Assembly: GCA_028673005.1 (NCBI GenBank)
Contig: CM054114.1
Location: 130,406,470-130,470,469 of the forward strand
Direction: 5' to 3'
DNA: 64,000 bases
From: Tanypteryx hageni
Lineage: Eukaryota > Arthropoda > Insecta > Odonata > Petaluridae
Below the pieces are notes generated by a model. It ran no database searches. It saw nothing but the letters and a program-made list of their open reading frames with translations, and had not been told where the DNA came from. This document shows positions 48,601 to 57,600 of the stretch, one piece after another (position 1 is the first letter of the stretch; the number at the start of each line of letters is the position of its first letter). Position numbers and translations under genes: made by a program.

Positions 48601-51600
48601 TGCCGTGCTTCAGCACACTATTGAAATATTTAAATTGAAGTTCTTGTACTTTGTAAAGAATATTGAGGGTATGGATCAGCTTTTTGAAGCTTCGTTTTCA
48701 CCTCTTGCCACTGCAAGCAAGCTTCTGTCACGGTAAGGAAATTTTATGTTGTCTATTTTTGTTTTGTTATGATTATGAAATTTGTTCTGATGTTCACTGC
48801 TAGATAACGTCCAATGATATACCAGATCAAAATATCTCATATTTACTTGTATGTAATCAACTCCTGAACATAAACCATGTCCTTGTTTTTCAAAATTGAA
48901 ATTAGAACAAAGAAAGTTTCAAAGTATAAGCTGCACCCTATGTTCGTACAAGATTTTTACAAATTTAGTGAACTAGGCAATACAGATGAAAGAAGGATGT
49001 CATGATTAAGCCTAAAACATTTTGCAAAACTAAAAATCGCTAATAAATGCCACTGACTACATAAATTTTTATAAATATTATTGTTTATAATAATGAAATA
49101 TTATGATTTACAACATATTCATATTGCCAATTACAAAGAACAGGACAGCCTAAAAGGACAGGCACACAAAAATCCCAGGATGTGCAGTACTTGATCCAAA
49201 CATGCTGCTTGTCGAAAAAACTAAATGTATGACTAATGGACTAACATAGGAGTTTCTCATGTATAACATTATTAAAGTCTTCATTTTACATCTGGCATGC
49301 CGTCAGAGTACTGATAGAGTTTTAGTGCACAAGCCACCTTAACTTCCCCTACACACATTTTTCATAAATAGAAATTTAAAAAGTATTTCACATTTCAGAC
49401 TTTTCCAATTTTTTCTTGCACATAAGCTGCACCTCCTTTTTGTCAACATATAATTTTAGAAAAAATTGAATCTTACTTACAAGTAAATATGGTAACATAT
49501 GTTTATTAAAAATACTTTGAAGATTTAGCAATTACTGGACACCAAGTTTTAACTCTGTGAATCCTGAAAATGCAAAATGTATTGTTCATGCTTATTAGAC
49601 TTAATGACAAAGTTTAGCATGTTTACTCATTTTCATTACAATGTTCCATGAATATACTTCTCTCATTATTTAGTCAGTCTTTTTAAGTTTGTCAAATTGT
49701 GTATTGTAATTTATATTATAGGAATTGTTTTGATGGATTGATTGGTCTTGTTTTGTCTCCTGTAGATGTGGTATGTGTCGGCGTTACATGAAATTCATCC
49801 AAATGAAACCGATGCGATTGCTCTGCTCCCATTGTGATGAAACTTACAACCTGCCACAGAATGGAAATATACGTCCATACAAGGAACTCAAGTGTCCATT
49901 GGATGAGTTTGAGCTACTCTCTTGGTCAATGGGAACTAAAGGAAAGAGTTATCCATTCTGTCCATACTGCTATAACCATCCTCCATTCAGGTATGTATCC
50001 ACAATATACATACACACAAATCTAGTTGTTCAAAGTGCTGACAAAACCATTTAATTTATATGGTATTTTTGTATACACTGGGTATACTCCAAAGTATTGC
50101 CTTTTATACTTAACATATTGAGTGCCACACTCTCTGGACCATTTCCCTAACCAAGCTCAAGACATGAATATTTCCTCTAATCAGCCTTTACAGCCTTATA
50201 GTATAGTATACAGCAGAACTTATAGTAACACATGTTGAGTTAACTTGACGAAGGTCACATTTGGAAACACGAATGTCAAATATACTTGACACTGGTACTG
50301 GTGTTAATATCATGATTTCATGAAGATGTTTAAATTTAACAGGAGTATTTGGATGAATGAATTATATATTACCATGATATACATTTGAAATTTAATTAAC
50401 GGTAGAGTGTGTTCTGTTTTGGTTGATGGGTTTGGATTTGAAATAATTGAAAACCTCTTGAGATGTATATTGATAATTGAATCAAAACCCTATAACTTTC
50501 ACTGTATAAATGTTCAAAAAATAATATAAACAAAAATTTTCAATACAGTGTGATAGTTAATTTGAAGGTGCTTAGTAGGTGATCCACATTCGTAATCCAG
50601 TTTTTTAACTCTTGATATTTTCCAGTTTGTGCTTTTCATTCATTCACATCTGGATTTGTTTTCTCCATTTCCTCATGACTATTCCCATCTGTATGCTATC
50701 TAAATTTCCTGTTTTATTTATATCTTTTTGCCTCTTTCATACCTTCCTCCAGTGATTTCTCTTGCCTGATCATTATCTGTCAAATTTCAACCCATGTACA
50801 GTTAAGACTTGTTAGTCTCCTCTTACATGTGAGATATTTTACAATTACCATAAAGAGTATTATTAAGCATTTATAGATTATTGTGAAACAAAAAATAATG
50901 GGTCTGACTAGCCCATTGACTTACATGTAACACATGGAAGATATGCCATATTTACTCAATTATAAACACTTTTTTTTACCCATTTCCCTATTCAAAAATT
51001 CCCCCCTGCTTACAATTGAGTTCATTCTAAAATCAACATAAAAACAGCGCAAACTTAAAACTCAAGGGATACATTGGAACAAAAAAGTGGAGGATGGAAT
51101 AAAAAGAGATTTATGTGCAGAATATAGCATAAAATCCATTATTTAGTGATAATAATAAAATATTTGTTATAAACAAGCGGTTCTGCCTTGGCACACTTTG
51201 TCCATTCAGGGTAGAGCCACACGAGCATTTTTTTCTCGTCCTTGTCTGACTGGAAAAAATGCAGAGAATGGATACGATGGAAACAAAGCAAGGTGGTCAC
51301 ATGGACGAAAATTTTCCGTCCAAGTAAAAAGAAGTGTTGTGTCACCCATTATAGTATCGCAACATGCTGTGTTTTAATACAAATTTCAGATGTGACTAGG
51401 TGACAACACTGGGTGATTCCTCTTCACTGAAGCTTTGCAACTGCCGATATTATATCCGTATCCTGAGAACTAAAAATGTTATTGGAATGGAATGTCTTTC
51501 AAAAATATATCTCAACATTTCTGCACATTTCATTTGCTTGATGTATTCCTCTAACTCAATTAGGGAATAAGTTTCCATCAGACTGACTTTTTCATGTTTC

Positions 51601-54600
51601 TAGAAAAATTTTTGTGGAAAGAAATGATGTTAAATTTTTTAAGGGTGTCTGATTAACATTATATATTTATCATTTATATAATCATTATTAACAATCTTTC
51701 AGTAGGCATAACAAAAACATTTGTCTCTAAGCCGATATATGATGTATGCTCAAAAAGAGATAAAAAAAGTTAAGAGTGAAGAAATTTTTAGTTTCTCCAA
51801 CGTTTAATAATTTTTCATTTTCGCACCCTCCAATTTCTGAGCTTTCTGACCAATGACACAGATCTTTGATTCCATGGACTTTTATTTGATTTACAGGCAT
51901 CCTCACATAATGACAATCCTTCAACAACAGCGGATATGATACTGCAATATTGTGACTTTTCCACTCTTGTGGCCCACTCAATTCATGGTGGTGGTGTTAG
52001 CAGTTGCTACGCATATCATTTGCAATATGTAGTATCAGCTTTCCCACTTTGATTTTCAAAAAACCATGCTTTTCCATGGAATAAATCAGCATCATTTTGC
52101 AAGGAATTATTGTATGTCTAACCACAATATTCACCTGCCTATGCCATGCAAAAGGGTTGTTGATCTGATAGAATAATTACAGTCAATCAATGATATTTAT
52201 TTTTTGGGGTTGGTAAAAGTGAGGGTCAGCTTACAATGGGGTAAATATGATGTAACAATGGAGTGATTTCTTCATTTTCTTTTGTGATATTTTTTATTTC
52301 TATTTTAGTCTTACTACTGAAAATAGTTTGATATTCAGATAGAGCTCATTTATTTGTAGAGAAATTCAACTCCTGTTAATACTTCCATTTATAAATTATT
52401 TTTTTCACTTTCTGATAAAAACATTTGACAACTTGAGCCAGCTACTTGAGACATTATAACATTATTATTTCTATTTTTTGTACTTGACTGTTTTTTCATT
52501 CTACTAGAATATAATTTTTTCCACTCTGATTTTAATGCATTAGATTTATGAAAATCTTTTCATCATCAGCATACCTCGTCAAATTTCAATAATTTTCAAA
52601 AGAAAAGTTTTTACCTGTAGCGTGTAACTTGATGCAGAAATATTTTGTCTAAATCTTGAAAATCTTTTGCTTATTTTATAGGGATATGAGAAAAGGACAG
52701 GGCTGCAACTCATGCACCCACCCTACTTGTCCGCATGGACTAAACAGCAATGGTGTTTGTGCCTGCATTGAGTGTGAAAGTGGCGTGTTAACGTTGGATC
52801 CATCATCTGCTCCTAAGTGGAAGCTGACTTGCAACAAGTAAGCTCATTAACAAATTGCATGATTGTTTATGCAAGAAAATTGCATTAAAATTTCCTGCAT
52901 GTCTTTTGTTGGTCATTTTTGTTTAACCTTTAAAAATTGGATTTTAATCTTGCATTCTGATGGGATTTAAATATATTCGTAAAAATAATCATATCTCCTA
53001 AACTCAGAGCCGGTCTTTGGGGCGGACGAGCCAGGCGATCGCCCTGGGCCGCCACTTTCAAGGGGCTGCTAAATTGTACAGTACAAGTTTACTAATAAGT
53101 TCTTGCTGCTGCAGGGAAACATTACTTCTTTTCTTCAAAAACCCCTCTTGTAAATATTATTACTTGTTTTGGGCAGTACCACATGCCTTAGGTTTCATCC
53201 TGTTGACCAGTGGCAATAAATTATTGTATCATCCCATAATATGCAATTTTAATTGGTCTGTGGGTCAGTTGCGTCTCACTCTCCTCCAAGGAGCTATAGA
53301 ATAATGAAATTTTAACAAAATATATTTTCATTTTGCATTAATAATTTACAGGTTTTTCAGAATTTTTTATGTAAGAAATGTAACATCTACTGTACATCCA
53401 TTTATGGCTTTCCAAATTCATTTGTTTTGCTGTTGAAATATATCAATAGGTTATTAATGCAGAATTTGATAATAATTATAGTATTATGAACAAAACATGT
53501 ATGAAATTACACATAAAACTTGAAAAGAATATTAGGTGAATCTTTTAAATTTTTAAAACAAAATGGATTAATTTTTAAGATCTTGTTCTCTGCTGATTTT
53601 TATGCTCGCTTATTGAATAACAGCAGTTGCAGAATGAAAAAGCTGGTCTTTCCTTATGTTTCATCTACTTTTCATTAGTTTTTTATTGATAACTAGAGTA
53701 TTCACAATTTTAAGAAAATTTATGTTTAATGTAACATTTAATTGAAATTAAATCTGAATCTCATGAGTAAAGTTAAGCTGCAGTAGTTGATTAAATGAGT
53801 TTGTCACAAAATTAATGTAAATTTTTGCCTAAAAGCTGATTTTTTGTCAATTATCAATCAAGAAGTTGTTTGTAAAAACAACCATTTGTGCCCGTGTAAC
53901 ACGAGTCTACCCATACCGAAGATGCTGTTAGAGTGAGTTTGCCAAAAGAAAGGTCACCAATACAATGAGCTTTTACTCTACTATGCTTCCTTCGTTCCTA
54001 CTTCAGTTGGGCAAAGCAAAACCTTCCTTAGACAAACATATCATCATATTGAGTCATAAAACTTATTTTTTCAATCAAATTATTTCAAAGGAAAGGCACC
54101 CTAATGTTACCTAAAGCACTGGGCAATGTTTGTAATGACTCAGTTAATACAAGAGTACAGAATATCAGTGTGTCACCTGTGTTACATATGCTGCACAGTG
54201 CGGCATTTAAAGGTTAATTTGAGTGATATTTATTTTTTTGGTCTTAAAATATCCAGCTTTAGTTATATTAGCTATTAAAAAAGCTGCTATTTTTAGTGCT
54301 TTTTTTCTAAAAAAATTTCTTATGTATTCAGTTTGTCTGTTAATCCGTCCGTCTGTTTGAACAATATCTCTGGAATCCAACAACTTGGAGAAGCCAAATT
54401 TTCAAGATAGAGCGATCTACATGAGGGGTAAACTTGGTAAAAATTTGCTGGATATAGAATCAGCTACTGGAGAATAATCAATATCTTTTTCTAACCCCTT
54501 TGTTTGATTTCTACCCCCTTAATAAGAAAAGCATGCAATTGGTGCCGAGTGTAATAAATTTGCATTTTTAAATTACCGTATTTTCCCATCGATAACGTGC

Positions 54601-57600
54601 ACCTACTTGATACCGCGCACCTCAAAATTTTTAGTATGGGTAAAAATGTATAGATAACGCCCGGTCAAGTTTTTTTTCTCCTGACTTAGAAAAGTGGTTC
54701 TTTGAACAAATGAATAACGGAATAATCCTACTTGCTACGGGGCTACGGCGGAGTCTATAACAAATGAATAGCGGAATGAACTAGGAGTTTCCGGTTTTTA
54801 AAGACATGTAATTTATCTGTTGAATTTGCCCTTGAGAAAATTAGCCATGAAAAACAAAAAGAATTTACGACGAAAATCAGGTGACGATTTTTATGGTTTT
54901 GAGTAATTTGATTTTAATGTATGCAATAAATATTTATAATTTTACTCATTTGGGTCAATTTTGTCTCATTTTACAATAGTACCCTTTATTTTAATCGAAG
55001 ATTGCAAAAATTATAATAATAATAAGCAATGTAAATCCATAACTTTGTCTCGATATCATACTGTAATTGTGTGAAGATGTCAAGTCTATCAGAAATGCAT
55101 TCAGAATCGCTTTCAATGAGTTTGAATGGCAAGAATATCATGAAAATTGATACGAAAATGCTCTTAGCCAGTCGTAAGGGGTAGATGAAAAAAAATCTCA
55201 AAAAAGTCGGGAGATTGACTTCTAGGAAGATAACACCTAAAATTCGATTTTTCCAAGTGTAATCTTTCATTCATTTTGATATAAAATTAAAAAGAATTAA
55301 CCAAAGATCTTAGGATTTGAATCATTTTAAAGAATTGAAAATAAAGTTTCTTATTCAATTCCTATTTTTATCCTACAATTCGAAAACGCTCATGTTAAAC
55401 GCTTAATTCGCATATTTTGAGAAATATAACCATTTTAACGGGTTATTGCCTTGCCTACTTATTACGTTGTTAGACCTTGAAATCCTATTGTTATGTAATT
55501 CCCGTGGTTTTCGCCGAAGGAAAGGGAAATGAAATTTCGTTACTATAAAATTGATCATTGAAATAGTATTGTGCGAAACTCTATTTTCTCGATTCCTGTG
55601 TTAGCACTGATTATATGCTAGTTGAAATATAAATACGAGATAATAAAATTCGACGTAGAAAATGTGGTTTCGGACTTCATTACCTGTATTCTAATAATTT
55701 TTTCTGTTAGGTATTAGGCTAGTTTTTGTCATTGGGACATAGAAATCAAAGATTCATAACAATAGCCGTTAATAAACCTTGAAAAGTCTCATTTTTCAAA
55801 ATTTAATTTTTTCCCTTGTATAACGCGCAAGATAATTTTTACCCGATTTGGAATTTTTTTGTATAGATAACGCGCGCGTTATCGATGGGAAAATACGCTA
55901 GTTAAAATTTAGATAGGAGCTCTATAGACACACTTTCTTTGGCTATATTTCTCTAGGGACTGGGTGTAAATTATAAGTCTGTCTATCTCAACCTAAGTTG
56001 TTATCTTATTATGACGTGGTTATCCTAAAACAAGAAAAAAGTATCTTATGCAATTTGTCCTGCAATTCTTTTCTCACTTGTTAGTTTATTCCTTCATCTG
56101 TTAGTGAAGACAATAATAGAAAGGAGCCTTGCAGTGCTGTTGCTTGTATTTAACTTTTAAACTCTACATTTATTTTCAGGTATTTATTTTGTTTGCTTCC
56201 TGGAAAATTATCTTATGAACTGTTAGTAATAATATGTTCGAATAAAATGCATTTTATAGTAAAAATGACAAAGAAGCGTATGCTTCTGTTTTAGAGGAAA
56301 GAAACATTGAAAAATTACTATGGAAAATATCATCACAAAACTTTCACCTTACTTACTTACATACTTTTAAGATAAAATAATTTTTTTCACTTTATGATGC
56401 TAGGTTTTCATTTGATGTTATGTTACTGTAACGTGTTTCTTTTATTTTCTCTTAAACTGCATTATTTGTGATAAAAAAGTAAATTTTTTAGGTTGGTTGG
56501 GACCTGTACTCTCACAATAACATTGTCTTACGGGAAAATAGGACAAATTCGTCACGAGACATTCATTGCGAGACACTCATCGCAAGACATATCCATCATG
56601 AGACATATTCGTCGCGAGGCAAATCGGAAAGCAAGACTGTGACTTGTGTATGGCAGAGGGGATACACTTGTTAGTTTGGGAGTCACCCCCTGCCATACAC
56701 AATCCAGTGTGTCTCACGTAATTCACAAAGAGAACTGCAATTCATTCTGGTCTTATTGCATTTTGCGTCAGTTTTCCGAAACCAATTATTTGCAAATTTC
56801 AACAAGGTGGTGTATCTAAGTAAAGGAACACAAAGGCTTAATCTTGCACCATATTATAACAATCATGGATTCCTCATTCAGAATTAGAATCAATAGTCTT
56901 GGCCTTAACTTTGTGATATTCCATTGTATCGGACTAACGAAAAAGACACACTCTTATTTACTTGATGATGATGCTGTGTCAAATCTGAGGTAGTACTGTA
57001 TGAATAAATAGTGGTACATAAAAGTTTTTCTTTTTCAATAGTTATTATTACAGTAGTCTTCATAATTTGAGCTCTGCTTGATCCAAGTTTGTGCTCTCTG
57101 AGATATCGCAACAAAAAAGAAATGTATAGCAAAGAAAAAAAAGACTACTGATGGATTTTTCATCATGAATTTACTTTACATGTTTTTTTTATTGTGTTAG
57201 TTCCGAAGGACTATTAAATTTGTTTTATAATTGTTTTTAATAAAAAATATATCTAAATACATATATTTTTATTTTTACAACTTTATATTTAATCATTATG
57301 TGTAATCCAAGTTTTCAATAATCCGAGTTGACTCTGGTCCCGTTTACCTCGGTTTATTGAAACTACTGTGTTCAAAATTAAATAAGTGGAGAAATTCATT
57401 TCCTTGACTAGGACTTAATCATTTTAGTATTTATGTATTTTTCTTCTTGTCATTGCATGTTTTCAGATCCATTTGCAGTTACTACTTAAACAGCCCCTAA
57501 GATTTAATATTTAATTTTGTTTACAGGTGTGATGTGATCATTCATCTTTTTGAAGATGCTCAAAAAGTCACCGTTGACGAGTCTACTTGCGAGTGTGGTT

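Larger units (their letters stand above)
56390..56815 (-). mobile_element. pogo-like MITE copy B (partial, inverted) with a 220-bp insert
   Basis: Reverse complemented, it starts TACACCACCTTGTTGAAATT and later reads AATAATGCAGTTTAAGAGAA, matching copy A at 45919-46150. Relative to copy A, about 220 bp is inserted between AATGCAA and GTCCTATTT. The insert holds a palindrome and a short tandem array. Confidence 0.75.
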
